From: Lachnospiraceae bacterium
Lineage (GTDB): Bacteria > Bacillota > Clostridia > Lachnospirales > Lachnospiraceae
Reading direction: 5' to 3'
NCBI GenBank assembly: GCA_014804365.1
Contig: JAAUZX010000067.1
Location: 1 to 64,000 of the forward strand
Length of the DNA: 64,000 bases
The position numbers and the translations under genes are program-made. Below the pieces are notes generated by a model. The model worked only from the letters and a program-made list of their open reading frames with translations. It ran no database searches and was not told the origin of the DNA. Of this stretch, positions 46,252 through 58,682 are shown piece by piece (the stretch's first letter is position 1; each line of letters opens with the position of its first letter).

Positions 46252-47115
46252 TTAAAGTATATCTCTATCGTTCTGTTCTTCCTCTACATCTTTCGTATAT
46301 GCCCGCCTGATATATCCGGTAATGGAATAGTACACCGGAATTGTTAAGAATACCGCCCATGCCGGATGCCACAGTGAATACATAATGCCGGCATACAGAA
46401 ACACAAGCAAGGCCAACACCGGATAAGCGAACAGATCCGGATTATGCTGCCGCACCGCATGGATCAGTGTGCTGATAATCGGCACCATAAAGAAAATCAG
46501 CCAGCCCGGATGCCATAGATTAAAAAAGATGCCTATCAGAATATAAACTACGATTGCAATGATACCGAGCGGAAGCTCCGCCTCCTTCCCTCGTACAAAA
46601 AGGTGATCTCTCGCCTCATCCCCGTTGACACGTATGCCGTTCTTATCAATATGTACTTCATTGTCGTTTTTCTTGTCATGCACGTGGATTCCGCGCCAGC
46701 TCACATGAACCTCTCCATCCTTGTCCTTCACATGGATACCGTCAAATCCTACATGCACATCTTCTTCGACATCATCAGCCCCGCTCTGCTCATATTTCCC
46801 GCTTTCCTTCTCCTCACCTTGATTCTCTGTATCCGGCCCGAATTCAGCACCTGTCTGAAGCTCCGTCAGCATCTCTTTCTGTTCCGGATCATGCGGTTCT
46901 TCATTCTCATCCTCATGTATCTTCAGCAGCTCATCCAAAGAGACATGATATAACTTCGCCAGAGCAATCAGGTTGTCCGTATCGGGAGAGGCTTCCGCCC
47001 TTTCCCATTTACTGACAGCCTGCCTGCTGATCCCCAGCTTCTCCGCCAGAGCTTCCTGTGACAGATTATTCTCCTTACGCAGCGCTACAAGTCTGCTTGC
47101 GATTTCAAGATTCAT
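46252..47115 (-). CDS. XRE-family regulator with membrane C-terminus
   Basis: 287 residues. An N-terminal helix-turn-helix (LSQEALAEKLGISRQAVSKW, 19-37) is followed by an acidic linker, three short beta-strand repeats ending in GIHV/GIHV/GIRV (124-163), and about four hydrophobic helices (184-268). The helices form two similar halves, each with NLWHPGWLIFF or SLWHPAWAVFL. The gene may be a membrane-bound transcription factor, but no ligand or target is evident. GGAGG precedes the ATG. Nothing adjacent on the same strand suggests an operon. Confidence 0.82.
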   Translation of the reverse strand: MNLEIASRLVALRKENNLSQEALAEKLGISRQAVSKWERAEASPDTDNLIALAKLYHVSLDELLKIHEDENEEPHDPEQKEMLTELQTGAEFGPDTENQGEEKESGKYEQSGADDVEEDVHVGFDGIHVKDKDGEVHVSWRGIHVHDKKNDNEVHIDKNGIRVNGDEARDHLFVRGKEAELPLGIIAIVVYILIGIFFNLWHPGWLIFFMVPIISTLIHAVRQHNPDLFAYPVLALLVFLYAGIMYSLWHPAWAVFLTIPVYYSITGYIRRAYTKDVEEEQNDRDIL

Positions 47116-47385
47116 ATATTCCTCCGTTCTGAAGCGCTGTCCTTGTAATACAATATGATGTGTTATCGTAACGCTTGATATTATATTTGCCGCATAGCGC
47201 TTCTTGGTAAATTTCTATGAGGCAATCATATAGAAAAAAGACTCCCTGCGCTACAACTTCTGCTTTCCAAAGCAGGAAATATCGGTTGCTTACACCAATT
47301 CTGCCCGCAACCTTCGGTTTCCTTTGCCCTAAATACGCTGTTTTGCGAAGGCTTCAAGATTCCCGGCATTCTCTTCTCCTTGTAG

Positions 47386-49929
47386 TTACTGTTCCTTCCG
47401 CACGTAGGTGACAAACTGGTTTCCGTTTTCTTTCAGCCATTCCGTAGAATCATTCATGCCTTTCTTATATAATGTTCCCGTGACGGGATCCATCACCACA
47501 ATATTTAATTCATTAAATCCAACAATCAGCACCGCATTACCGTCATCTAACAATGCCAGCACCGGCAAATCCAGATTCACATAATAGAGTACGGCATCCA
47601 GACTGCACCCCGACAGATCGAGTACCGCGCAGTCCTGCAGATCAGATCCCATAATCGAGAACACGGAGCTTCCCCGGCTCAGCAGTCTCTCTGTACTTCT
47701 GGACAGTCCTTCATACTTCAGGATTGTATCCAGACAAACCGCCAGTGAGCTTCTTGTCTCCGACATCTCATCCTCTGTAATTGCCATGATCTGATTTCTG
47801 GCGCTTCTCGTCACCCTTCTCCATATATATTCCCCGTCGTCATCCACCACCGATCCTGCGAGACGATATGCCTGCTCCACCGCTCTTCCGGGATTTTCAT
47901 AGATTCCCTCTACGCCGTTCTTGGCATATACATAATAGAGCGGTTCACGATTCTGTACTTCGGGCATCTCGATGGCACGGTTTCCCTCAAACAGCACCTC
48001 CTTCGGCGACAAATGCTGCAGGCCACGGCCGTCTATCTCATTCTTAACTTCAATCTGGCAAATCGTCTCATAATTCTCAGTGACCACGTATCCGATCCTA
48101 TTGCTTCCTGTTTTAACCTGCTCCGTACTCATGATCTGATCATCTGACGTGGGCACATAGCTTTCATTTTCTTCATCCCACATCACTCTGGTAAGGGTGA
48201 TCTGATTCTCCTCCACAGAACTTCCCACTACATATATGTCATCTTTGCGATAACTCTTGAGTACTCTGCCGTCATCTCCCTGAATCCGCACACAATACAT
48301 GGGATACGTCTCGATTCCGGCATTGCTTACCGCAATATCCCGCTGTCTTGCCAGACCGTAAATCAGATCCTCTTCCATAAATCCAAGCACTGATATATAC
48401 TCACCCTGCCTGGCGCTGATGGCAGTCTGGTCTTGCGTATTCAAGTTCATAAGCATAAGCTCGTTGCTCGTGTGAGGATCCGTGCCCTCCTGCCATACAA
48501 GCATCTTATTAGACTCAGATACATGATAGCCATCCTCCCGCAGACCGGAGACAACCACCTCATATTCCTGTGATTTCAGATCCACCGCATATACACTCCC
48601 GGACAGGATAAAGTAGTATATTCCCGACTTATTCACATAGGATAATTGTCCGATATCTGTTTTCAACAATTCATAAGATCTGTCGTATGGAATATAGACT
48701 AACTCCTCCACTGTGTTGGTCATGCTGTTGTAATAATAGACAGCCACACCCACATTGCCCTCATGACGGCCCCTGTTCATATAGCCATATACCAGAAAAG
48801 TCACATTACCCGTCTCATCCACTGCTAAGATCTGTATGTCATGCTGATTGTAAATATTTCTGGCATCGTCCATTCCCTCTGTATTTCCATAGAAACTGAA
48901 TAGTCTGATGAGCTTATTATCCGTTACATTATAGCTGTAGAGCTTGTCTGCCACCGTAAAAGCAAACACATTTCCGCCATCACTCTCGCTCATCTGTACT
49001 TCATCTCCGGCAATTCCGAGCACAATCTTGTTATTGATGTAGATATCAGCTTCCTCATCGAAAATCTGATCCATCTCCCGCTCATAATCCAACAGATACA
49101 TTCGGTCCGGAGTATAGCGGATACGATAAAACTCGCCGACCCGATAATACTTAGTCTCCCTGCCATCCCTGATGGAAGCAAGATATTCCATGCTAAAAGA
49201 ACCCGTCTGCTCTGTCAGCTCACGAATCATAATGTCAGGTTCCGCTATTTTATGAATCGGCAATTCTCCCCATGTCACCTGATTGAAACTGCTGTGTATT
49301 GTCACTTTATGAAAAGTGCTGTTGTCTCCCTCCGAATTAGATTCCAGATATTTCGTCAGTTCCGCCGCCGCCTCTTTATCAAAAGTCCTCTCATGAAAAT
49401 CCTTGATATAATCCAGTTTCTCCTGCACATGCAGAGAATCACCCAGTACGATCCTTGTATAATAACGTATTGTCTCATTCTCCGTCGGCGTAATGAGAAA
49501 TACCAGCATATATTCCGTATTATTCTCGATCAAATCTTTCAGCGTAATATTGAAATCGATCCGTGTGTCACTCTGCTCATATTCTTCTACCTCGGTACTC
49601 TCCACCAGTCGGTCGCCGTTCAGGCTGCGTACTTCAAAAGCAATCCCGGCAATATCTCTTCCATAGGTATCCATGTGTACATCGATCTTCCGGTCGCTTC
49701 CCACCGGCTGCAGTGTTCCTCGCAGATAGGCGCTGTCCATACTCTCTGCATAACCGTGCAGGCTGTTGACGTCATATCCGTCCACAGACATAGATATGAT
49801 CGGATAGGAGGCCTCCCCCATTTCAGTTGTCATATCGGTGTTGCCCTGATTCATCACCATGCTGATCAGCATAAGCGCTGCCGCGAAGATGATTCCCAGC
49901 AAACTTCCCTTTATGATCGCTCTTTTCAT
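47386..49929 (-). CDS. Membrane-anchored protein with C39-like domain lacking catalytic residues
   Basis: 847 residues from the ATG at 49929, which has GAGG 6 nt upstream (the ATG at 49941 has none). One N-terminal helix (about 8-25) anchors a large extracytoplasmic part. The middle third has blade-like beta repeats (LYSYNVTDNKLIRLFSFYGN; VYAVDLKSQEYEVVVSG). The last 140 residues resemble a C39 peptidase domain: SSLAVCLDTILKYEG aligns with C-G-P-x-x-x-A-x-x-L-x-Y-x-G but has serine at the cysteine position, and DGNAVLIVGFNELNIVVMDP has Asn at the usual catalytic His. So it is likely a non-catalytic scaffold or binding domain. I do not recognise the whole protein. It lies 52 nt after the methyltransferase gene. 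Confidence 0.75.
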   Translation of the reverse strand: MKRAIIKGSLLGIIFAAALMLISMVMNQGNTDMTTEMGEASYPIISMSVDGYDVNSLHGYAESMDSAYLRGTLQPVGSDRKIDVHMDTYGRDIAGIAFEVRSLNGDRLVESTEVEEYEQSDTRIDFNITLKDLIENNTEYMLVFLITPTENETIRYYTRIVLGDSLHVQEKLDYIKDFHERTFDKEAAAELTKYLESNSEGDNSTFHKVTIHSSFNQVTWGELPIHKIAEPDIMIRELTEQTGSFSMEYLASIRDGRETKYYRVGEFYRIRYTPDRMYLLDYEREMDQIFDEEADIYINNKIVLGIAGDEVQMSESDGGNVFAFTVADKLYSYNVTDNKLIRLFSFYGNTEGMDDARNIYNQHDIQILAVDETGNVTFLVYGYMNRGRHEGNVGVAVYYYNSMTNTVEELVYIPYDRSYELLKTDIGQLSYVNKSGIYYFILSGSVYAVDLKSQEYEVVVSGLREDGYHVSESNKMLVWQEGTDPHTSNELMLMNLNTQDQTAISARQGEYISVLGFMEEDLIYGLARQRDIAVSNAGIETYPMYCVRIQGDDGRVLKSYRKDDIYVVGSSVEENQITLTRVMWDEENESYVPTSDDQIMSTEQVKTGSNRIGYVVTENYETICQIEVKNEIDGRGLQHLSPKEVLFEGNRAIEMPEVQNREPLYYVYAKNGVEGIYENPGRAVEQAYRLAGSVVDDDGEYIWRRVTRSARNQIMAITEDEMSETRSSLAVCLDTILKYEGLSRSTERLLSRGSSVFSIMGSDLQDCAVLDLSGCSLDAVLYYVNLDLPVLALLDDGNAVLIVGFNELNIVVMDPVTGTLYKKGMNDSTEWLKENGNQFVTYVRKEQ

Positions 49930-49981
49930 ATTAGTCCTCATTTCTGTAACCCATTGAGACTACTTACCGTATATGCCCGTC

Positions 49982-51154
49982 TCAAATCAGCCTGTTCAGA
50001 GTCGGATCAATTTGCAGAAGCCGCATCACCTCATCGGCCTCCTGTCTGACTCTCTGCTGTTTATTCCCATCACTGCCGGATTTCCTGACTGCCCGTATCA
50101 GCAGATTTTTCGGCGTATGCTCCATATCAATAAATTCGAGAATGCTTGTCTCATAACCGGACGCTTCCAGCAGATTGGCACGCAGTGCATCCGTGACAAG
50201 CGCCGAAAGCCGCTCCTTGATTATACCGTACTTAAGGAGCGGAGACAATGCTTCATTATGAATCTGCCTGTTTATCTCATGCTGACAGCAAGGTACGGAC
50301 AGGATCACCTTCGCGCCCCATTCGACAGCTTTCGCGAGAGCATAGTCGGTGGCGGTGTCACAGGCATGCAGTGTCACCACCATATCAACCGTACTCTCCT
50401 CTTCATATTCGGCAATATCACCCTTGATAAAATGCAGCTTATCATATCCGTATTTTCGGCTCAGGGCATTACAGTTTGTGATTACGTCTTCTTTCAGATC
50501 CAGTCCCGTGATCTCCACATCATAGCCTCTCAGCTCATGCAGATAATGGTACATGGCAAAAGTAAGATAAGATTTACCGCAGCCGAAATCTATAATATGC
50601 ACAGTATTCTCTTTTGAGAGTGTTGGCAAAATATCTTCGATAAATTCCAAAAAACGGTTAATCTGCTTAAATTTATCATAGCGGGCATGGACAATCTTTC
50701 CTTCGCTTGTCTGTACACCCAGATCAACCAAAAACGGAACCGGAATGCCCTCCTGCAAAATATACTGTTTCTTCCTGTTATGTGCCAGTTTTACAGTCCT
50801 GCCCGCCTCTGCCTCTTTTTCCGTGCTCTCGATCTTCTTCTTACTGATCGTCATCTTACCTTTCTTACTGACCAGAACGACCGCCCTGCAGCCTTGATGC
50901 GACACTTCGCACTGCTTAAAATCACTTTCCAGCACTGCTACTATGTGCCGGATCACCGCAGCCTGATCCAGATTTTCATGAAAAACCTGTTTACCTTCAT
51001 AAGTGGTCTGCTGGAAAAGCAATCTGCCCTTTACCATAACAGGTCTTATTTTAATTTTAAATGCCCCGCTTTTATCTCTCGGATTGCTGAGAATGATCTG
51101 ATAGAGCCCCTCATCCACTGTTTCCCGCAAAAGTTTCTCAAGCTGTTCTTCCAT
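49982..51154 (-). CDS. SAM-dependent methyltransferase (methyltransferase 32-type)
   Basis: 390 residues. The C-terminal Rossmann domain has IIDFGCGKSYLTFAMYHYL (SAM-binding glycine motif), VVTLHACDTATDYAL and SVPCCQHE, the last two being typical of the PF13679-type family related to rRNA/tRNA-modifying enzymes. The N-terminal half has a basic region. Substrate unknown, RNA plausible. Co-directional with the two genes around it. Confidence 0.8.
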   Translation of the reverse strand: MEEQLEKLLRETVDEGLYQIILSNPRDKSGAFKIKIRPVMVKGRLLFQQTTYEGKQVFHENLDQAAVIRHIVAVLESDFKQCEVSHQGCRAVVLVSKKGKMTISKKKIESTEKEAEAGRTVKLAHNRKKQYILQEGIPVPFLVDLGVQTSEGKIVHARYDKFKQINRFLEFIEDILPTLSKENTVHIIDFGCGKSYLTFAMYHYLHELRGYDVEITGLDLKEDVITNCNALSRKYGYDKLHFIKGDIAEYEEESTVDMVVTLHACDTATDYALAKAVEWGAKVILSVPCCQHEINRQIHNEALSPLLKYGIIKERLSALVTDALRANLLEASGYETSILEFIDMEHTPKNLLIRAVRKSGSDGNKQQRVRQEADEVMRLLQIDPTLNRLI

Positions 51155-51228
51155 CTTTTCTCCATTTCAAAGCATTCTACGCCCACGCACTATGCTTTTA
51201 TTTTAATCAGATTACCATAAAACCACAA

Positions 51229-51618
51229 CTAAAATTTTAAAATCCCATTTCGATTGGAATGGCGTTTCCTGTAGATCTCATAGGAAAGAAGCACTTGAAC
51301 AAACTCCGTGACTCTGTCCCAGTCCGCATCTTTCTTCTCTCCCTCCTCCGGCCGCTCTTCCTGTGTCTTTCTGATCTTATCCACGATAATCTGGGTCAAT
51401 CTGTATATCTGCCATCTATCCGGATATTCGTCGTAGATCATACTGCCCTCATAATCGATACGATCCAATGTCTCTGCTATAATCTTTTGATATTTCTTCG
51501 CTTCCATCGGATACATCTGCTGTAAATATTCCAAATCCCGCGTCACGCTGTCTTCCTGCTGATAATACAGCGGAAGCGGATAGGCCATATAGAACGGCAA
51601 TATTCTTGATTGATTCAT
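51229..51618 (-). CDS. Hypothetical protein, 129 residues
   Basis: I do not recognise a family. The sequence is hydrophilic and helical, starting MNQSRILPFYMAYPLPLYYQ, with YPMEAKKYQKIIAETLDRI and a Glu/Lys-rich segment, then FVQVLLSYEIYRKRHSNRNG. No membrane helix or signal. A spacer with no ribosome-binding site of note precedes it. It lies between the methyltransferase and the ATP synthase operon. Confidence 0.6.
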   Translation of the reverse strand: MNQSRILPFYMAYPLPLYYQQEDSVTRDLEYLQQMYPMEAKKYQKIIAETLDRIDYEGSMIYDEYPDRWQIYRLTQIIVDKIRKTQEERPEEGEKKDADWDRVTEFVQVLLSYEIYRKRHSNRNGILKF

Positions 51619-51705
51619 ACTGCACCAACTCTATGTCTTTTTATTCTATCATATGCAGTTTCATGTGTAACGCGAATCGCGAAGTTTTCCGGACAATTTC
51701 CATCA

Positions 51706-51743
51706 AAATAATAAAGGAGCGGATATTATATACACCCGCCCCT
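51706..51743 (-). terminator. Terminator of the ATP synthase operon
   Basis: A 12-bp stem with wobble pairs (arms 51715-51726 and 51732-51743) and a T-rich run on the minus strand, 25 nt after the atpC stop. Confidence 0.7.
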
Positions 51744-51767
51744 CGCTCATTTAATTACATGTGCCAT

Positions 51768-52178
51768 TTATTGTCGCACGGTCTCTATTCTTGCCACTGC
51801 CCGCTTTAAGGCCAGCTCCGCTCTGTTCATATCCGTACCCGGATCGTGCTCTTTGAGCCTCTCCTCGGCACGTGACTTCGCATTCTCGGCACGACTTACG
51901 TCAATCTCCGACGGCCACTCTATGATTTCGGCAAGAATTGTAACCTTATCCGGCAGAACCTCGGTAAAGCCCGCATGCAGTGCAGCCTCCTTCACTTCCT
52001 CTCCCCGTGTAATCGTCAGGATTCCCGGAGCAACGATCATCGTCATCGGAATGTGATCTTTGTAAATACCGACTTCTCCCTCTACCGTATTAAATTCCAC
52101 CATAGACACTTCGTCCTCATAGAAAACTCTGTCCGGTGTAATGATTTTTAAGGTAAAATTTCTATTATCATCAGCCAT
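51768..52178 (-). CDS. atpC: ATP synthase epsilon subunit
   Basis: 136 residues: beta-sandwich N-terminus (LKIITPDRVFYEDEVSMVEF, TVEGEVGIYKDHIPM) and a C-terminal helical hairpin rich in Ala, Glu and Arg. It couples rotation between the c ring and the catalytic head and can inhibit hydrolysis. Last gene of the operon, 166 nt after atpD, the spacer holding a family-2 repeat. Confidence 0.93.
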   Translation of the reverse strand: MADDNRNFTLKIITPDRVFYEDEVSMVEFNTVEGEVGIYKDHIPMTMIVAPGILTITRGEEVKEAALHAGFTEVLPDKVTILAEIIEWPSEIDVSRAENAKSRAEERLKEHDPGTDMNRAELALKRAVARIETVRQ

Positions 52179-52284
52179 ACGCTACCTGTTCCTTCTATAT
52201 ATGATCTCACCCCTGAAGCATACATGCTTAATGTATTCTCCTATGCACGAATCAGTTATACACGACCATATTCATCAGCATTCC

Positions 52285-52344
52285 GGAAGAATGCAATCTT
52301 TATGCATTCTTCCAGACATGACTTAGAAGTGTATTTCTTCATGT

Positions 52345-52346
<2 letters not shown>
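52285..52346. repeat. Family 2 structured repeat, copy C
   Basis: Hairpin I GGAAGAATGCA/TGCATTCTTCC (52285-52295 / 52303-52313) and outer helix AGACATGA/TCATGTCT (52314-52321 / 52339-52346); the inner stem is short. On the minus strand the AG of the outer helix is part of the atpD stop codon TAG (52345-52347). A second hairpin-like stretch (GAAGCATACATGC...ATGTATTC, about 52217-52244) may be a decayed extra unit. Confidence 0.7.
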
Positions 52347-53760
<1,414 letters not shown>

Positions 53761-53780
53761 TCACTCATGTTATTTATTGC

Positions 53781-53861
53781 ACAGTTCAGCTCACGCCATC
53801 ATTTGTCTGCCAAATTCATGCAAGCATGATTTGTCAGGCAAATTCGGTCTGGCTGAACTGT
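53781..53861. repeat. Long imperfect hairpin in the atpG-atpD spacer
   Basis: ACAGTTCAGC (53781-53790) pairs with GCTGAACTGT (53852-53861); an inner imperfect stem (TTTGTCTGCCAAAT ... ATTTGTCAGGCAAA) closes on CATG-CAAG-CATG. It starts two bases after the atpG stop codon. Different in sequence from the two repeat families. Confidence 0.6.
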
Positions 53862-53863
53862 AA

Positions 53864-54727
53864 TTATGATATTGCATTTGCACCTGCAATAATTTCTGTT
53901 AATTCCTGCGTAATAGATCCCTGACGTGCTCTGTTGTACATCAGTGACAAGTGATCTATCATTTCCTCAGCATTGCTTGTCGCGGAATCCATGGCCTGCA
54001 TTCTCGCACCGTTCTCACTGGCGACAGCTTCCACCAAACCGCCGTAGATCAGGCTTGTAACATATTTCGGAATGATCATGTCAAGCGCCTCATCATCTTC
54101 GGGCTCGAAGTTCATCATTGCTTTACTGCCAGTCTCCTTGCCCGCTTCACCATTTTCCGGTGCCTCTACGGGAAGAAGCTTTAACAGAGTCGGCACATGC
54201 ACCACGGTATTCTTAAATCCCGTGTAAGCAAGATAGATCTCATTGATCTCACCCGCGGCATAAGCGTCCAGCAGCTTTTTGCTGATACCCATGGCATCCA
54301 CATAGGACGGTTCCTCGATAATATCCGAGTTTTCTTCCATGATATGATAGCCGTTGCGCTGCAATGCATCCTTGCCTTTCTTGCCGATCGCATATATCTC
54401 CAGATCTTCTTTCTTAAAATCTCCCTTGGTAATCAGCTTGGTAATATTAGAATTATAGCCGCCCGCAAGACCTCTGTTGGAAGTGATCACAATAACCGCC
54501 TTCTTCCCGGATTCTCCTGCCTTCAAGTAAGGGTGATTCAAGCTGCCGGTCTTCGCCAGCATGGAAGACACTGTCTCATACATACAGTTAAAATATGCTT
54601 TCGACTGTTCCGCACGTTGTTTCGCTCTCTGCAGTTTCACGGTAGAAACGAGTTTCATGGCTTTGGTAATCTGCTGAGTACTCTGTATACTGCCTTTACG
54701 CCTTTTAATGTCTCTCATTGAGGCCAT
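53864..54727 (-). CDS. atpG: ATP synthase gamma subunit
   Basis: 287 residues. The N-terminal helix RDIKRRKGSIQSTQQITKAM and the C-terminal helix RARQGSITQELTEIIAGANA form the rotor coiled coil; VIVITSNRGLAGGYNSNI is the conserved central strand. The start MASMRDIKR follows AAGGTGA. Confidence 0.95.
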   Translation of the reverse strand: MASMRDIKRRKGSIQSTQQITKAMKLVSTVKLQRAKQRAEQSKAYFNCMYETVSSMLAKTGSLNHPYLKAGESGKKAVIVITSNRGLAGGYNSNITKLITKGDFKKEDLEIYAIGKKGKDALQRNGYHIMEENSDIIEEPSYVDAMGISKKLLDAYAAGEINEIYLAYTGFKNTVVHVPTLLKLLPVEAPENGEAGKETGSKAMMNFEPEDDEALDMIIPKYVTSLIYGGLVEAVASENGARMQAMDSATSNAEEMIDHLSLMYNRARQGSITQELTEIIAGANAIS

Positions 54728-54756
54728 AGCGTCACCTTCCTCTTTCTCTATTTCTA

Positions 54757-56265
<1,509 letters not shown>

Positions 56266-56328
56266 TCATACGCACCTTTCTTCTTAATTTGAATATAAGC
56301 TCATAGCTTTTCTGCCGAATCCGGCTGA

Positions 56329-56874
56329 TCAGATATGAACTTTTAACAATTCTTTTTGCAGCTCATTTAACTTTGTCCTGATACTGCTGTCCACCACTCT
56401 GTCGCCGATACGGACAACCATACCGCCGATCAGGGCTTCGTCTACCTGAAAATGCATTTCCATCTTCTTATACTGAGTTGTTCCGAGCAGCTTCTGTTCT
56501 ATTTTGCTGCACTGTTCTTCCTTGAGCGGAACAGCCGTCGTCACTGTTGCAACGCCGATCCCCTTATACCGCTTTACCTCCGCAATAAAATAGTCCAGAA
56601 TCTCATCGATATCTCTGTAACGGTCTTTGGAAATGATGATTGTAAGAAATCCGAGCAGTTCATCGGACACCCTGCCTTCAAATACGTTCTTCGCTACCTG
56701 AATCTTCTCTTCGACAATAATCTTGGGATGATTCATCAGTCTGCCGAAAGACTCGTTGTCCGCAAGCACTTTTTGAAGCTGTAGGATTTCTTCTGACAAT
56801 ACATCTATTTTGCCTTCCTCTACCGCAAGCTCAAATAATGCATCTCCATATGTTTTTGAAATTAGCTTAGCCAT
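56329..56874 (-). CDS. atpH: ATP synthase delta subunit
   Basis: 181 residues: N-terminal helical bundle (YGDALFELAVEEGKIDVLS) and the family C-terminal region VVRIGDRVVDSSIRTKLNEL. It forms the peripheral stalk junction. Its start overlaps the end of atpF by 13 nt. Confidence 0.94.
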   Translation of the reverse strand: MAKLISKTYGDALFELAVEEGKIDVLSEEILQLQKVLADNESFGRLMNHPKIIVEEKIQVAKNVFEGRVSDELLGFLTIIISKDRYRDIDEILDYFIAEVKRYKGIGVATVTTAVPLKEEQCSKIEQKLLGTTQYKKMEMHFQVDEALIGGMVVRIGDRVVDSSIRTKLNELQKELLKVHI

Positions 56875-57425
56875 GTGCCCTCACCTATTTCTTTCAACGT
56901 TTCTTCAATCAAACTGTCCTGAACGGTCGTGTCTATCTTAGCACTCACAACTTTACCCGCCATCAGGGATGCCAGAACCACCATTTCGCGCTTCACTTCA
57001 TCAGCGGCTTTCTTCTTCTCCAGCTCTGCTTCCACGCCGGCTCTCTCGATGATCCTCGACGCTTCCTCTTTGGCTTCCGATACGATCTTGTTTTCATTGG
57101 CGAGCGCTTTTTTCCTGGCCTCGCTTAAGATTTCTTCGGCTTCCTTGTCGATCTCTTTCAGCTTGGCTTCGTACTGTTCTTTCAGTGCTCTCGCATTTTC
57201 CATATCGGCTGCAGCGCTGTCAAGCTCGTTTTTGATCCGATCCTGTCTGTTCTGCATCATATCCCTGACAGGATTGAAGAGAAAATGAGAAGCAACCAAA
57301 AACAATGTAAATACCGCAATGATCATCAAAACCGAATCCGCAATCAACTGCAGATCCAGATCAAAAAGTCTTGGTTCCATTTCTGCTGCGGCTGCCATTA
57401 CCATCTGTGTAGCTAATGTACTCAA
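56862..57425 (-). CDS. atpF: ATP synthase b subunit
   Basis: 187 residues: one N-terminal membrane helix (SVLMIIAVFTLFLVASHFLF) then a long charged coiled coil, the peripheral stalk. The start is the TTG at 57425, with AAAGGAGG 8 nt upstream; the next ATG (57404) has no ribosome-binding site. Preceded by a family-2 repeat. Confidence 0.93.
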   Translation of the reverse strand: MSTLATQMVMAAAAEMEPRLFDLDLQLIADSVLMIIAVFTLFLVASHFLFNPVRDMMQNRQDRIKNELDSAAADMENARALKEQYEAKLKEIDKEAEEILSEARKKALANENKIVSEAKEEASRIIERAGVEAELEKKKAADEVKREMVVLASLMAGKVVSAKIDTTVQDSLIEETLKEIGEGTWLS

Positions 57426-57460
57426 GCTCTTATCCTCCTTTCTTCACAATTCTCAGCCCC

Positions 57461-57547
57461 GGAGAATGCACGTTCTTTGCATTCTCCAAGAGATGACTAT
57501 AGCTGCACTTAGGCTGTGTTCTATACAGCCTTAGTGTAACTTCATCT

Positions 57548-57549
<2 letters not shown>
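57461..57549. repeat. Family 2 structured repeat, copy B
   Basis: Hairpin I GGAGAATGC/GCATTCTCC (57461-57469 / 57479-57487); outer helix AGAGATGA/TCATCTCT (57489-57496 / 57542-57549) with C-G swapped to G-C relative to copies A and C; inner stem GGCTGT/ACAGCC. On the minus strand its AG lies in the atpE stop codon TAG (57548-57550); the other end reaches the atpF ribosome-binding site region. Confidence 0.75.
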
Positions 57550-57888
<339 letters not shown>

Positions 57889-57928
57889 AAAAAGAGCGAT
57901 TAATTCCTTTTCCTTTAATCCATGCCGG

Positions 57929-58648
57929 TTATTCAGTCGTACAGGCATCTGTAATGTATGTCATGGTCAACATACAGAATACATAAGTCTGGATCGCTCC
58001 CGAGAACAGATCAAAATACACATGCAGCGCTGCCGGCCAGACAAGCGCGATCTTAGAGAGCAGTCCGTATACCAGCGCTGTCATAACCGTGCCGGATAAG
58101 ACATTTGCAAACAGACGCAATGACAATGAAACCGGAACTGCAATATCACCTATTACATTGATCGGTGCCCAGATCGGCCATGGATCACACAGTCCTGCGA
58201 TGACGCCCTTCACTTTCTGATATTTGAATTTGTTAAAGTGAATCAGTGTGAATGTCATAAGTCCCATCGCGAATGTCACACCATAATCCGCTGTCGGCGG
58301 TCTTAAACCGAACAGACCCGAGATATTGCTGAGCAGAATGAAGATAAAGATAGTTCCGATATAATTGCGGAATTTCGGGCTGAACTTGCCCATAACACCG
58401 CCGATCATATTATCTAACATCTCCACCACAAGTTCCGCAATGTTCTGGAAAGTACCCGGAACATCTGACGCATGCTTGACGGCACGGTTCGCAGCAATAC
58501 AGAAACCGATGATCACAAGCATAACGATCAGCACACACACATGCGTAGTCGTAATCCATACAGTCTGTCCAAACAATTCATAGGAAAACACTCCATGAAT
58601 CATAAAATCGATATCAGCGCCTGCGGATAACAGAACTCCCTGTCCCAT
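57929..58648 (-). CDS. atpB: ATP synthase a subunit
   Basis: 239 residues, about five to six membrane helices. VSLSLRLFANVLSG carries the essential stator arginine. The membrane stretch near FQNIAELVVEMLDN and the C-terminal YFDLFSGAIQTYVFCML are typical. It provides the ion half-channels next to the c ring. Confidence 0.94.
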   Translation of the reverse strand: MGQGVLLSAGADIDFMIHGVFSYELFGQTVWITTTHVCVLIVMLVIIGFCIAANRAVKHASDVPGTFQNIAELVVEMLDNMIGGVMGKFSPKFRNYIGTIFIFILLSNISGLFGLRPPTADYGVTFAMGLMTFTLIHFNKFKYQKVKGVIAGLCDPWPIWAPINVIGDIAVPVSLSLRLFANVLSGTVMTALVYGLLSKIALVWPAALHVYFDLFSGAIQTYVFCMLTMTYITDACTTE

Positions 58649-58682
58649 ACTTTCACCCCCTTATTTTATGACTTTATGTATT

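Noticed and set aside
47226-47414. 62-residue minus-strand reading frame between the XRE gene and the membrane-anchored gene
   Set aside because: It overlaps the 3' end of the neighbour, has no ribosome-binding site and no clear start. A faint impression that similar peptides are annotated in other Clostridia could reflect a non-coding repeat; I have no evidence in this window.
51663-51690. Apparent fifth family-1 copy (AACGCGAATCGCGAAGTT)
   Set aside because: Only a short palindrome without the second hairpin or matching flanks.
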